Shown: piece by piece, positions 24,061 through 40,984 of the stretch
Numbering within the stretch: the stretch's first letter is position 1
Layout of the letters: each line of letters starts with the position of its first letter
Source: Paraphysomonas bandaiensis
Lineage: Eukaryota > Chrysophyceae
Assembly: GCA_965644295.1 (NCBI GenBank)
Contig: CBFFRP010000277.1
Location: 124,001 to 188,000, forward strand
Direction of reading: 5' to 3'
DNA length: 64,000 nt
The notes under the pieces: generated by a model
Databases searched by the model: none
What the model saw: the letters and a program-made list of their open reading frames with translations, nothing else
Told to the model about the DNA's origin: nothing
Translations under genes and position numbers: made by a program

Positions 24061-25838
24061 CTATAACGAAAGAAAATCGGCCCCCTCAAAAAAATCGGCC
24101 CCCCTTTTCATCATCCATTTCCCCCCCCCCCTTGAACTGATATGCACATACACACACGACATTAACTCCAACACCACAACTAACCACAACATACACCAAT
24201 ACAATCAGACACATACACACTGTCTTTACAATGGAGTATTTCAACATTATATGCAGCCATTTTTACCATCACACCCTGTGTCTCGAGTGATTAGACAGAG
24301 GAGCCCTGCGTCCTCAGGATGGCTATTGATCGCTATATGCAGAGCAGTGGGATACATTAACCACTACTGAGACTCTATATTCGACTTACTTCTGCAGACA
24401 AAGTGTTTGGAGAGGTGAGAGGGTGTGGGAGGGTCACGTATCATCTCTGTGGCTTGGATTCTGTGCCGGTCAGTATTTGTCCATAGGGAGGAGGGGTCCA
24501 TACAGTGCATATCAGGTCATACATTCACCAGAAATTTAAAATACGCCATAATAGTATGCCATATTGATGGATGGAGGGCATTGATATGGCATATCAACCA
24601 ATTTGATTAGATTTAAGTGCACCGCTGCCGTCCGTAGAAATTATGTGGATATGCTACCTTGTCACCATCCGAGTCAGCTTATCAGTGTCGGAACAGACTT
24701 ATCGAATGGAAGATAAGCGATATTTATTTGGTAGAAACAGATTTGGCACTTTATGGGCTTCCTTGTGCGTTGTACAATGATTAATGTTGCAAATACCCTT
24801 GACTAGCTTGTTGGTTGCAGGCACCCATGTTAGGGTGCTGTAGGGTCACAGCAAGCAGTGTTCACTCATGTCATATATGTAGGATACCTAATATATTGCA
24901 CTCATTCTGCTTTATTGGGGTCTTGTTACATCTACAATGCCATTGTTGCCATACTTGTCGATTTAAATAGGCTTTACGGCGAGTGCAGCTGATGATTGTT
25001 GAAAGTCTATATATGTCTAGTCTTTGTTGGCTATTCTCAAGACTTTGTCCCGAACTATCTCTCCACGCGACTTGTGTGAATGTGTATGTTTTATGTCTAT
25101 ACATATATATTACCTTTGTATGTACTTTATATGCACATGTGTGTACTACATTTCCCTTATGTTTACTAGGTTTATATGGGTGTACGAGGTTTATTGTATA
25201 TATTACCTACAATGCTACATATAAGCGTCAGTATTCGAATATATGTACTCTTGACTTTATGTATGAGAATATGTTATCTGTGTGTTTTTGTATGCATATA
25301 TATACGAGCGTTCTGAATGTATGTGTATCTGTGTGTTGTCATGTAGATATTTATAATAATAATATGATATCGTTATAGTCGATGTGAACTTGCTTGTATA
25401 AGTACTAGTCATAGTAAAGTAGCTATACATATATGTAGATCTTAAATACAACGATTGGCAGTATGTGTTTACAAGAAGTATAGGTATAAGGTATAAGTTT
25501 GCTTATCACACAAGTGTCTAAATCTAAACTACGAAGGAGTACAGTAGCTGATTTATATTGACAGAAGTAGTGTACTATTCCAAGTTATATGTGGGCTAGC
25601 ATCGAGGTATTTGCTGGAATAATTACATGCATAACAAGACAGTATACTATCAAACCACACATATACCGGCATGAATTTATAAGCAAATATTAGAATATTA
25701 GTCAAGTGGTTATCTAGTTTCAAAATAGCAATCAATAGACGATAACAACCTAGGAATTATAAGCACACCACCAGTACTCTCGCCACTAAACAGATTAGTT
25801 GGGAATATGTGCGAACAATAGCATACAACTACGCAATG
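24061..25838 (+). repeat. left arm of the palindromic element
   Basis: 1778 bp, paired with 26407-28165. Landmarks are aaaatcggccccc twice near the outer end, a C run at about 24121-24132, and the inner end ctacgcaatg. Confidence 0.88.
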
Positions 25839-26406
25839 TTTTAATGGTTTAAGTATTACGTTTTCAGTGATAATACGGGATGAAGTGGTAGATGTAATGT
25901 TTGACTTAATTTCTTGTGTTTTCGTTTATGTCACACTTCGTTGTCGCGCAGCACATAGAGAGTTGGTTGAGGGTGGTATTGAACCTGGTACTACCATCAT
26001 TTGTCATAATAATCTCCCGCATGTTGAACTTTAGTCAAAGAGTGTTAATCATGAAGTAGTTGTTGAAAGATACAAAGCGGAGATGGCTGCTGGAGATCTT
26101 AAGTTCATTATAGAATACATGTGGATGAAGAAAATATTCGTATAAAGGTTTCAAGACAGCAACAGCTATAAAGCAGAAAGGAAAAGAATAAAAAAGGCAG
26201 AAGATGCGCTGTAAAGAGCAACAAATGAAAGAACTTGACACTTAAAAAAGAAAATCAGAGTCTTAATCGAAACATAGAGCTGATATTACTTTGATAGGCG
26301 GAGGCAAATTGTACATGCTCTATCAGCTCTAGCTGCTCCTACAACCTGGAGCACTGGAACATAAAATGACTAATTCGATTTAAAGACATTCAATAGTTCG
26401 TTGTAC
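25839..26406. other. spacer of the palindromic element, possible decayed transposase fragment
   Basis: This 568-bp spacer is not repeated. One plus-strand frame at about 25880-26150, broken by stops, reads VEGGIEPGTTIIC, then SVNHEVVVE, then FIIEYMWMKK. The order PGTTI, VNH and IE..W..K faintly resembles the C-terminal part of IS1595/ISXO2/Merlin-type DDE transposases. It is too degraded to call a gene. Purine-rich sequence follows (about 26160-26290). Confidence 0.3.
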
Positions 26407-28165
26407 CATTGCGTAGTTGTATGCTATTGTTCGCACATATTGTTCTAGAGTACTGGTGGTGTGCTTATAATTCCTAGGTTGTTATCGTCTATTGATTGCT
26501 ATTTTGAAACTAGATAACCACTTGACTAATATTCTAATATTTGCTTATAAATTCATGCCGGTATATGTGTGGTTTGATAGTATACTGTCTTGTTATGCAT
26601 GTAATTATTCCAGCAAATACCTCGATGCTAGCCCACATATAACTTGGAATAGTACACTACTTCTGTCAATATAAATCAGCTACTGTACTCCTTCGTAGTT
26701 TAGATTTAGACACTTGTGTGATAAGCAAACTTATACCTTATACCTATACTTCTTGTAAACACATACTGCCAATCGTTGTATTTAAGATCTACATATATGT
26801 ATAGCTACTTTACTATGACTAGTACTTATACAAGCAAGTTCACATCGACTATAACGATATCATATTATTATTATAAATATCTACATGACAACACACAGAT
26901 ACACATACATTCAGAACGCTCGTATATATATGCATACAAAAACACACAGATAACATATTCTCATACATAAGTCAAGAGTACATATATTCGAACACTGACG
27001 CTTATATGAAGCATTGTAGGTAATATATACAATAAACCTCGTACACCCATATAAACCTAGTAAACATAAGGGAAACGTAGTACACACATGTGCATATAAA
27101 GTACATACAAAGGTAATATATATGTATAGACATAAAACATACAGATTCACACAAGTCGCGTGGAGAGATAGTTCGGGACAAAGTATTGAGAATAGCCAAC
27201 AAAGACTAGACATGTATAGACTTTCAACAATCATCAGCTGCACTCGCCGTAAAGCCCATTTAAATCGACAAGTATGGCAACAATGGCATTGTAGATGTAA
27301 CAAGACCCCAATAAAGCTGAATGAGTGCAATATATTAGGTATCCTACATATATGACATGAGTGAACACTGCTTGCTGTGACCCTACAGCACCCTAACATG
27401 GGGTGCCTGCAACCAACAAGCTAGTCAAGCGTATTTGCAACATTAATCATTGTACAACGCACAAGGAAGCCCATAAAGTGCCAAATCTCTTTCTACCAAT
27501 AAAGATCGCTTATCTTCCATTCGATAAGTCGGTTCCGACACTGATAAGCTGACTCGGATGGTGACAAGGTAGCATATCCACATAATTTCTACGGACGGCA
27601 GCGGTGCACTTAAATCTAATCAAATTGGTTGATATGCCATATCAATGCCCTCCATCCATCGATATGGCATATTATTTTGGCGCATTTCAAATTTCTGGTG
27701 AATGTATGACCTGATATGCACTGTATGGACCCCTCCTCCCTATGGACAAATACTGACCGGCACAGAATCCAAGCCACAGAGATGATACGTGACCCTCCCA
27801 CACCCTCTCACCTCTCCAAACACTTTGTCTGCAGAAGTAAGTCGCATATAGAGTCTCAGTAGTGGTTAGTGTATCCCACTGCTCTGCATATAGCGATCAA
27901 TAGCCATCCTGAGGACGCAGGGCTCCTCTGTCTTATCACTCGAGACACAGGGTGTGATGGTAAAAATGGCTGCATATAATGTTGAAATACTCCATTGTAA
28001 AGACAGTGTGTATGTGTCTGATTGTATTGGTGTATGTTGTGGTTAGTTGTGGTGTTGGAGTTAATGTCGTGTGTGTATGTGCATATCAGTTCAAGGGGGG
28101 GGGGGAAATGGATGATGAAAAGGGGGGCCGATTTTTTTGAGGGGGCCGATTTTCTTTCGTTATAG
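26407..28165 (-). repeat. right arm of the palindromic element
   Basis: 1759 bp, the reverse complement of the left arm. Its outer end CTTTCGTTATAG abuts the right target duplication GTATTC (28166-28171). Confidence 0.88.
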
Positions 28166-28402
28166 GTATTCCGTGGTATTTTACAGGACGTACATGATGT
28201 GGCCATGCGTAGAGTGCGTGTACATCACATATGCTCCTGTATACAGCACAGCATATACACACTGTAGCATGGTATGTATGGAATGATACGCAAGTGGAGG
28301 CTGTGGAGAGGAAGGACGAAAGAAACTTACACTCCTTTCAACCCTGCAGATAATATACATCCTCACTGTCGGTATTGCATTGCATTGAAATCAATCACTC
28401 CT

Positions 28403-30940
28403 ATGCGTGCGCTCCGCCTCCTCATCAGGCCGAGGTTGTCGTTCTCTGCAAGGAGCTGCTCAGGTCGTACCTCTTCACTGACTAACACATCCTCCGCAGT
28501 CGCTATACAGTCCGATACAAATAAACTATCCGTCTGTCTCGTAGGTCAACCTAATGTTGGTAAATCTACCCTTTTTAACAGACTGTGCCGCTCGAATCCG
28601 TCAATTGTATCGCCTCTTCCAGGCACCACACGAGACAGAATTGAGGGACACGGTGCAATAGCTGGTCTTTCACTTAGTGTCACAGATACAGGCGGCTACG
28701 ACGATGAAAGTTTACTGTATAGTGATGTTCTCGAACAAACGAAGAAGGCGGTTGCAAGGGCTGATGTTATACTTTTTATGGTTGATGGAAAATATGGACT
28801 TTCTTCTGTAGATTTTGATTTCGCGTCGTGGCTGAGAAAAACTTTAGGGTCAATAGAGCAATCGGCTGATTCTAGTCGCAGAGAAGTCATACTTGTATAA
28901 CTTATACGTTGTGTTCGAATATATCCTAATCTTTATTGCTGTAGGTTGCGAACAAAGTTGAAGGATCCTATTTATCATCATCAGTCTTGGACAGTCTTTC
29001 TGAATCGTCTCGTCTTGGCTTTGGTGATCCAGTGTTGATGTCAGCTGCCAATGGCGATGGAATGGCAGATCTTGCCACGAAACTACTAGAGTGCGCTGAG
29101 GTTTTTAAAATGCGCAGAAATTCTTGTTGTTGTTCATATAAAGATTTTCTCCAGGAGCGGGATATTAATATCGAGTCATTACCTGAGGATACCACAGCCA
29201 TTTCGTTGGAGGAAAGGCCCATTCAAGTTGCTTTTATGGGCAAGCCGAATGTAAGCTTTATTTATTGTACTTATGTAGTATAGATTGATGAGTGCATTAG
29301 GTCGGAAAATCGTCGCTGTTGAATGCGATTCTGAATGATCAAAGAACGATAACTGGACCTTCAGCAGGAGTTACAAGGTAATGTGGGTTACGTATGCGAC
29401 GCTATTTGCTGATAGTGCTATCGTAGAGATGCAATTTATGTAGACTGGGTAGCATTTGGACGCAGGTTTATCTTGGTAGATACTGCAGGTTGAATGTAGT
29501 CCATATGTGCATCATAAGTGTAATTATCGCTTTTCAGGGATTGTCCGAAGTAAAATTGGGAAGCGTTTGTCATCGAATAAAAAATTGCTCAGTGAATCGA
29601 AAGCAGCGACTTCTAAGAATTCTTCTTCAATTGTAAAGCTGTTCAAGTACCTGTAATAAACTGTAATATATCTTTCCGATACATAGGTCCAGATTGATTC
29701 GACGCAGCAATCCCAATTCCTCGCCGAGAAGTCAGTCCAGAGTGCTCTTCATGCGCTGCGGTACTCACTCAATATTTGTTGGCCTATATGTAATACTATC
29801 TTTCTCACAGATATGCGCAAGTCGTTGTTTTGGTGATAGAAGGTTTAGAAAGTGTTGTGGTAACTTTCTTCGTACCTTAATATTGTGTAGGACAACAAGG
29901 ACATTTTACGACAGCAGATCTAAAAATTGCACGGAAGTAAGCCGAAATGATTATTTTATTGAAAACACTTATTTTGTGCAATAATTAGGTGTGCCGATGA
30001 AGGACGGGCATTGGTTGTGTGTGCTAACAAGAGGGATTTGGTCATGAAAAGTGGCCTGAGCGCCCGCCAGTATGAGAAGGTACTTCAGTATTGATATATG
30101 TTGACCATCTAAATATAGTTGGAAGGGTGTAAGAGAGCATGCTACGGCATTTCTTCGTGACTTTGGTGAAGTCCCAATAGTTTCGACCGCAGCAGTTATT
30201 GATAACGGAGCTTCAGCTGGGGATCTGGTGGTAAATTTGCCGAATCAGGGTGTAGATAGGTATGGTGTAATTGGTTATGTCGTTGCGTAACGTTGTATAT
30301 TAGATTGCTGCGAACTATTGTTCGCACACATGATGCTTGGTCGTCGAGAATTGACACCTGGATATTAAATAGGTAATAATGTGTGAACTCTTTGTAGTTG
30401 CACCGGTTATGTTATTTTTAGATGGCTCAAAGATATACAAATTTCGACCCCACCTCCGAGGGCTTATGGACGCATGTCTAAAATCAAATATATGACCCAG
30501 GTGAGTATTCGTTCAGTCTTTGTTAACGATTTGAGTATTAATCAATTATAGGTTAAAATTCGACCTCCAACGTTCGCCTTTTTTGGCAATCGGGAAGTAG
30601 TTTCGCCCACATATTCCAAATTTATTCGGTAAGAATATTATTACCTTCACTGCATCGCACTGATTCCACTTCGTTGGCCAGAAATCGACTTCAAAGTGAT
30701 TTTAATCTAGGTGGAATTCCGATTAGATTGCTATTTCGTAGATCATCAGGGAAAAGTGCCGATGCCTCCAAGATACGGTTTTCGAAAAAGAAGTGGGTGA
30801 AGAATGCTGGTGAAAGTAGGCCCCTTGGTGCTAAGAGAGATAATAAATACCTCGAAATGAAAAGAAAGTTAGCGCAAATTGAACGGCGTCGCCAGACTGC
30901 TAGGCGTAGAAGGATGACGAGAAAAAGAACAAAGTATTAG
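28403..30940 (+). CDS. Der/EngA-type double GTPase, probably organelle-targeted
   Basis: Fourteen exons: 28403-28894, 28945-29250, 29301-29377, 29427-29488, 29538-29632, 29687-29760, 29811-29842, 29891-29936, 29989-30079, 30126-30259, 30304-30372, 30422-30500, 30552-30628 and 30682-30940, giving 630 residues. There are two tandem Era-like G domains. The first has GQPNVGKST (about residue 47), DTGG and NKVEG (last position E rather than D). The second has GKPNVGKSS (about 260), DTAG and NKRDL. A C-terminal KH-like region (IKIRPPTFAFF-like after the MTQ junction) precedes a very basic tail. Bacterial Der acts in 50S ribosome assembly. The start MRALRLLIRPRLSFSARS is a typical mitochondrial or plastid presequence; an in-frame ATG 43 codons upstream (28274) is less likely. 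Intron 9 seems to use an AAG acceptor (ttggaag). Confidence 0.9.
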
Positions 30941-32221
30941 GTTGCAATGCAACAACTAGAAGCCATGACATAGTGTTTGCTATATAAATCATTTTAGGGT
31001 TCGCTGAGCTATTCTATTTGAGAGAATTAAGTTGCTGTGAATTTAAAATACTTTTGTATAGAAACGATTTCATTTTAGTAATTTGAGGTCAAGGAAAGCG
31101 AGGTTATACAACTAGATAGATTGTCACTTCAGATCTACAAATCATTTGTTCTGATGAAAACAACCGTGTTCAGTATACAGCTGCTTGTTGTTGTCATAAG
31201 CAGAGAATTTGTTTTATACTAACGTTAGTGGCATTGATATTCCCCAATATTGTCCATACGCATACATTATCGGTGAATTCCTTCCCATACTGCTATATCT
31301 TTTTATTATCTACAACCGCCAATAAACGTGCCAAGCAATATGTATCACACTAGAATTCTAAATGAAAGGGAAATAGGTGCTGATTCTAATTACATTGAGA
31401 AATACGAGCAGAATTTAGCAAGGCCGTGTTGAGAGTCTAACACTATTTTCTATTACACCCACTTACGTATTCACCAGTAAGAGTTGAACGCTATGTCACT
31501 ACTCTTTCCGGTTACCCAGTAATAAGCATTATAGGAAAAAATTAGTCTGAATTAGCTACTCTCTAGGAACAGGCTCCCACTTTTATATTAGCTTCGAAAC
31601 GGTCTCAACAATGAGGAGTGACGAATGTTACTGAGTGGATGCAACTTTCAGTCCTTGTTGCTAATAAACACGGCCTTGTCGGGTTTAGTGTTAGCTATTT
31701 TCATACTCTGTCCACAAAATAACACGTTCATTATCCTTTAATAGATTCATAAGGCTAGAAAGGGAGTGGACGCAGGAATGAATTCGATTTAGATTACCAC
31801 GAGTGTAAGTGCTTGTGTTACTTGCTACAGCCATATCTTCAATGATACTGTACATGACATACACCCATCATCATGTGGAATACAGCTCAGTACAATGATT
31901 GTACGACTGTGTATTTTCACCTCCTTCTTCCAGATGATGTGGCTGGGAATGAGTGCAGCACCACTTGGTCTTTTTTGTTGTAGTATCATATGCACGGTAT
32001 GTGGTATATACCTTGACGTATATAAAACCATCTCATCTCCACAAATTTTTTTGTGCAATACGGAATGTGCGATTGAGGTTGATTGCACTGCAATGCTGAA
32101 TGACTGTATAGGTATACAGTCGTACATTGAGATGTTCTTTGGGAGTCAATATAACAATCATCGCGTTATATAGGTACCTATATATACTTTCGACTCGAAA
32201 TTTACCTGACGCAAATCAATA
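30941..32221. other. intergenic region, no gene recognised
   Basis: About 1.3 kb. A 92-codon plus-strand frame at 31895-32173 is Cys-rich and hydrophobic at first, but overlaps a frame on the other strand and has no recognisable family. I do not call it. Confidence 0.45.
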
Positions 32222-33731
32222 ATGTACCGCGTAGCTCGTTCTCAAGCATCCAATATTCACCGCATTGCAGTCAAAAGTTGTGGTGCGGTGAGAAACTTGA
32301 ACCTTCATGAATACCAAAGTATATCCCTGTTGAAATCATATGGTGCTACTGTGCAAAATGGACGCGTAGCTGATGACAAGGAGTCCGCCCTTAAAATTGC
32401 ATCTGAGATTTTATCAACTGACCCCTCTTCTGATATCATCGTTAAGGCCCAGATCCATGCTGGCGGCAGAGGAAAAGGTGTATTCACTAACGGCTTTAAA
32501 GGCGGTGTTCAAATAGTGCAATCAAGCGAGAAGGCTGGATATTTTACTGAAGAAATGATTGGAAAGTACCTAGTGACCAAACAGACAGGGGAGAGTGGGC
32601 AGCTTGTTCAGAAAGTGCTTATCAACCAAGTAAGTCACAGCATATATAATCTTCCCACTTCTTTACTTTATACGATAAGGGAATAAACATTACGGATGAA
32701 AAATACTTTGCTATTCTCCTAGATCGTGCGCATAATGGACCAGTCATGGTTGGCTCTCGCAAGGTCAGTGCGGAATTGTTAACGCTTTATTTTGTGTCAT
32801 AACTGCGTTTTAGGGCGGTATGAACATCGAAGAAGTTGCTGAAGAATCACCAGAAGATATTATTAGCATTCCTATTGATATTGAGAAAGGTATGTCTGAA
32901 GAACAGGCCCAAGAGATGGCCCGGCGCATTGATTTCCGAGGAGACCAAGTTGCGAAGGCTGCCTCCAACATGATGGCATTGTACAAACTCTTTCTTGCAC
33001 GCGACGCCACTCAGGTGTGTTGGCAATGGTTACTACCCTTGTTATATAAATTTATACTATAGGTGGAGATAAATCCTATGGCTGTCGCTTCTGATGGAAA
33101 TGTATATTGTGTTGACGCGAAACTCAATTTTGATGACAATGCAGCTTTCCGTCAGAAGGATATATTTGATATGCGCGACACCACGATGGAAGACCCTAGA
33201 GATGTTGAGGCCGAGAAGGCTGGTTTGAATTATATCGCCCTTGATGGTTCCATTGGATGTATGGTCAACGGTGCTGGACTTGCTATGGCTACGATGGATA
33301 TTATTCAGTTGTGCGGAGGCAAACCAGCCAATTTCTTAGATGTTGGCGGAGGCGCAACCAAAGAACAAGTGGCAACTGCTTTCAAAATTCTTGTTAGTGA
33401 CCCAAGGTTCGTTTCTATATCTATGACATATATTCTGTAATTGTTTGTTACAGTGTGAAATCTATATTGGTTAACATATTTGGAGGCATTATGAAGTGTG
33501 ATATTATAGCAACTGGAATTCTTGAGGCTTATGAAGAGATTGGTCTTAACATTCCATTAGTTGTGCGCCTTGAAGGCACGAATGCAGCGGAAGGTCTGCA
33601 GCTATTGGAGAAAAGTGGATTGCCTATTATAACGGCTCGTGGGCTTGGCAAGGTATGTTGTAATCTGTTAGAATAACCACGCTAAGTCACGATCACAGGC
33701 TGCTGAGCAAGCTGTGGCCACAGTAGCGTAG
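32222..33731 (+). CDS. succinate-CoA ligase beta subunit, mitochondrial
   Basis: Six exons: 32222-32629, 32680-32763, 32814-33014, 33063-33406, 33454-33652 and 33699-33731, giving 422 residues, the usual size. The N-terminal 25 or so residues ([19 protein letters not shown]) form a mitochondrial presequence. Next come the ATP-grasp domain start [17 protein letters not shown], the nucleotide-binding stretch [13 protein letters not shown], and VEINPMAV with the metal-binding Glu and Asn. The catalytic domain has [31 protein letters not shown] and [13 protein letters not shown], ending in GTNAAEG. The enzyme makes ATP or GTP from succinyl-CoA in the citric acid cycle; the nucleotide preference cannot be read. 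Intron 1 ends with the AAG acceptor gataag. The alpha subunit is not in this window. Confidence 0.96.
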
Positions 33732-34615
33732 AGATCTTGCGTGAAACGAGTGAGAATAGCTGAATATCTTTCTGACTTGTATTCGGTCGATACATAATAA
33801 TAGTAACCTTGTGTCCATCTTGTGCTTGTGATTAGTTGCGTAGCTCTCATGTCATGACTAGATAATTCGAGTCACGCACACTGCCTCGCGTTTCCTGCAT
33901 AGAGCATTGTACACAGGACACTAAACAACTATGGAACACAGTTGTAACATTCGTATCTCGCAAAATATATAATGCTTTGCCATAACAAGAGCCCCATCTA
34001 CAGAAATTACATAATTCTAAATTGCAATAACTATATTGTATATTGTGAACAATAGTTTCTATCCTGTAGTTATTTTACATTTATTCAGTTATTCATTCAC
34101 TGATCAATGGAAGAGAAGCAAAACCAGTAATTTTGTCTGGTTTTGAGCACTGTAAAGTAAGGATGTTCGAGTAGATGGGGCAACAAATCTGTGTTTTATG
34201 AATGGGCACAACAGCTGTACTACAGATCTACCATTTTACATACTACAACAATTATCAATCATTTCAGAGCTTCTACCAATAGTACCCACTTCGGTCGCAC
34301 TTTTATAGTAAGGATTTTAACTATTAATGATTAGAGAAGAGAGTACTCACTATGGAGGGGAATTTTGCTGAAACTCAGGATGAAAGAGCCATACTTATTT
34401 ATATTTTGAATAAGTATTTGTTTAAGTTGTTCTTACAAGGTTTCCAATGGTAGTACCAGGCACGAAAAGAATAATTTTACTTTGAAATTTGTAGACGGTT
34501 ACACGGTTAGGAGTTAGGAAATATATCTTATTAATATACAACACACTAATTGAAGACTAACTATGCTCTGGTATCGGATCGAAGCACATAAAAACTGATA
34601 TCGTCGAGAGAATTT
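33732..34615. other. intergenic region between convergent genes
   Basis: About 880 bp, AT-rich, between the 3' ends of the succinate-CoA ligase gene (+) and the thioredoxin reductase gene (-). Nothing recognised. Confidence 0.5.
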
Positions 34616-35837
34616 CTATCTATTATTTTCTAGCCATTTCTCTGCATCTAGTGCTGCTTGACAACCCATACCAGCAGCTGTAATAGCTTGTCTGCGACAA
34701 CAGTAACGTAATTTAGAACGCAAACGAGAAATACAACCTGTACTTCTTATCCACAACATCTCCACATGCAAAAACGCCTGGCTTGCTTGTCAAACAATTC
34801 TCAGTTGTTTTGATGTAGCCATCTGCGTCTAGCAATATCTACGAAAGGGTTCACCACTAGATACAAAAGACGAAAAACATAGGCACCTGGTTGTCAAGAA
34901 ATTCAGTATTAGGCTTATGTCCGATTGCAATAAAGCCGCCGTCACAGAATACCTTGGTATACATAATATTACACAAAAGCAATATAATGTGTTAATATAA
35001 AGTACTTCTTCTGTTGTACCATCCTCAACGTTGCGGACGTCTACACCGTTCAGCACATGATTGCTTCCTCTCCATCTTGACACTATTCTGTTCTTAAGGA
35101 TGTTTATCTTTTTATTGGCAAGAGCACGCTCCAAAAGAAGCTACAACAAATTGCAATCAATAAGGAATATACAGCAGGCCATATCTGTCAAATACCTTCG
35201 ATGCTTTCAATTTTTTACTTCGATTGAATACCATCACACTGTTTGCATATCTTGATAGAAACAATGCTTCCTCCATAGCCGAGTCCCCACCGCCAATAAC
35301 TACGACATCTTTTTCTTTAAATAAAGCCCCATCGCATACTGCACAAGTCGATATTCCGTATCCCTTGAATTCTTCTTCATTTTCAGCACCAAGCCATATG
35401 GATTCTGCGCCAGTGGCTATAATAACAGCTTTCGTCGTCACAGTACAGTTTGGCAAGTGAATCTTATACGGGTAGGAATCGAAGTCCACTTTTTCGCATG
35501 CCGTTTGCCAAAACTCGGCTCCAAATGTCTTTGCTTGCTGAATCAAGCTATCCATGAGTGCTGGCCCTGGAGTAGCAACAGGCCCACCTGGAAAGTTTTC
35601 AACATCATTTGTTAATGTCAGCTGCCCTCCTGGCATATAGCCAGAAATAACTAAAGGGTCTAAAAGAGCCCTCCCAGCATAGATTGCTGAGGTACATCCT
35701 GCAGGCCCACTACCTAGAATTACAACGTTACGACTGCTGATCGATGAAGCGCTATGAATGAGAGGACTACTGCATAACAGCAAGATCAAAGTCACTTCAA
35801 TGAAAATTGAAAAGACTGAAACCCCACTAGTGCACAT
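34616..35837 (-). CDS. thioredoxin reductase (low-Mr, NTR type) with hydrophobic leader
   Basis: Five exons: 35837-35196, 35140-35006, 34952-34887, 34838-34738 and 34691-34616, giving 339 residues. FAD-binding [16 protein letters not shown] is at about residues 42-57, followed by [17 protein letters not shown], the redox-active CAVC within [12 protein letters not shown], the NADPH-binding [16 protein letters not shown], then [41 protein letters not shown]. It transfers NADPH electrons to thioredoxin. About 30 residues precede the FAD domain and include a strongly hydrophobic run ([17 protein letters not shown]), which suggests a signal peptide and ER, secretory or complex-plastid targeting rather than a cytosolic enzyme. 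Intron 2 uses the AAG acceptor accaag. Confidence 0.94.
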
Positions 35838-36210
35838 TATCTTCTCTACGATAGCAACAATACAACAACAGCCTTGAAGTTATCCAAGAATCAAGGCTTT
35901 ATGTCCATATTAATCAACTGTTCGCAGAATTACATCTCACATTGTTGGTTGATATTTATCAGAGATTTATCATAATAAACTAAATATTGCGGTATTTCTT
36001 CTAAAAACCCATATTTTCTTCTCTCTCGTACAGTAATATCATGCCTCTGGAATGTGTCAGCAAAACCTCTCTTCAAGCAAGAACAGGGGAGCAATCTATA
36101 CCTCTAACTTCGACTTCGAAGTCAGTCAATGTAAAGTATTCCAATTAATTATATCAACACCCACTATGTCTTATATCATATGTATGTAGCGACTGCACAG
36201 TAGGGTAAAT
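35838..36210. promoter_or_regulatory. divergent intergenic region
   Basis: These 373 bp lie between the start codons of the thioredoxin reductase (-) and SNF2 (+) genes and presumably hold both promoters. No motif can be named. Confidence 0.4.

Positions 36211-40984
<4,774 letters not shown>

Larger units (their letters stand above)
24061..28165. mobile_element. foldback-type long-inverted-repeat element, 4.1 kb
   Basis: Two arms, 24061-25838 and 26407-28165, are near-identical reverse complements of each other around a 568-bp spacer. The outer ends are CTATAACGAAAG and its complement CTTTCGTTATAG. They are flanked by the direct repeat GTATTC at 24055-24060 and 28166-28171, so the whole unit looks like a transposed element with a 6-bp target duplication. 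Each outer end carries two tcggcccc-type blocks and a run of about 11 C (or G). The arms differ by a few scattered substitutions and one indel near the inner end (about 25780-25805). Frames inside the arms are mirror copies with low-complexity translations, so I do not call genes. The family is unknown to me; 6-bp duplications occur in Polintons, but no Polinton gene is present. Confidence 0.88.

Noticed and set aside
25553-26674. Pairs of identical 60-64 codon frames in the two arms (e.g. 25553-25735 minus and 26492-26674 plus)
   Set aside because: They are mirror images produced by the palindrome, with low-complexity composition. Identity reflects the inverted repeat, not gene conservation.
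26911-27399. 162-codon minus frame in the right arm, with counterpart on plus at 24983-25378
   Set aside because: The translation is Cys/Tyr/Leu-rich, from TA/GT-rich DNA, and the left-arm copy is shorter and disrupted. No family is recognisable.
24061-28165. Interpretation of the palindrome as a Polinton/Maverick
   Set aside because: The 6-bp duplication fits, but there is no polymerase B, integrase, protease or capsid gene, and the element is only 4.1 kb.
28274-28402. Upstream in-frame start for the Der-like GTPase
   Set aside because: The extension does not look like a conserved or targeting sequence, whereas the ATG at 28403 begins a good presequence.
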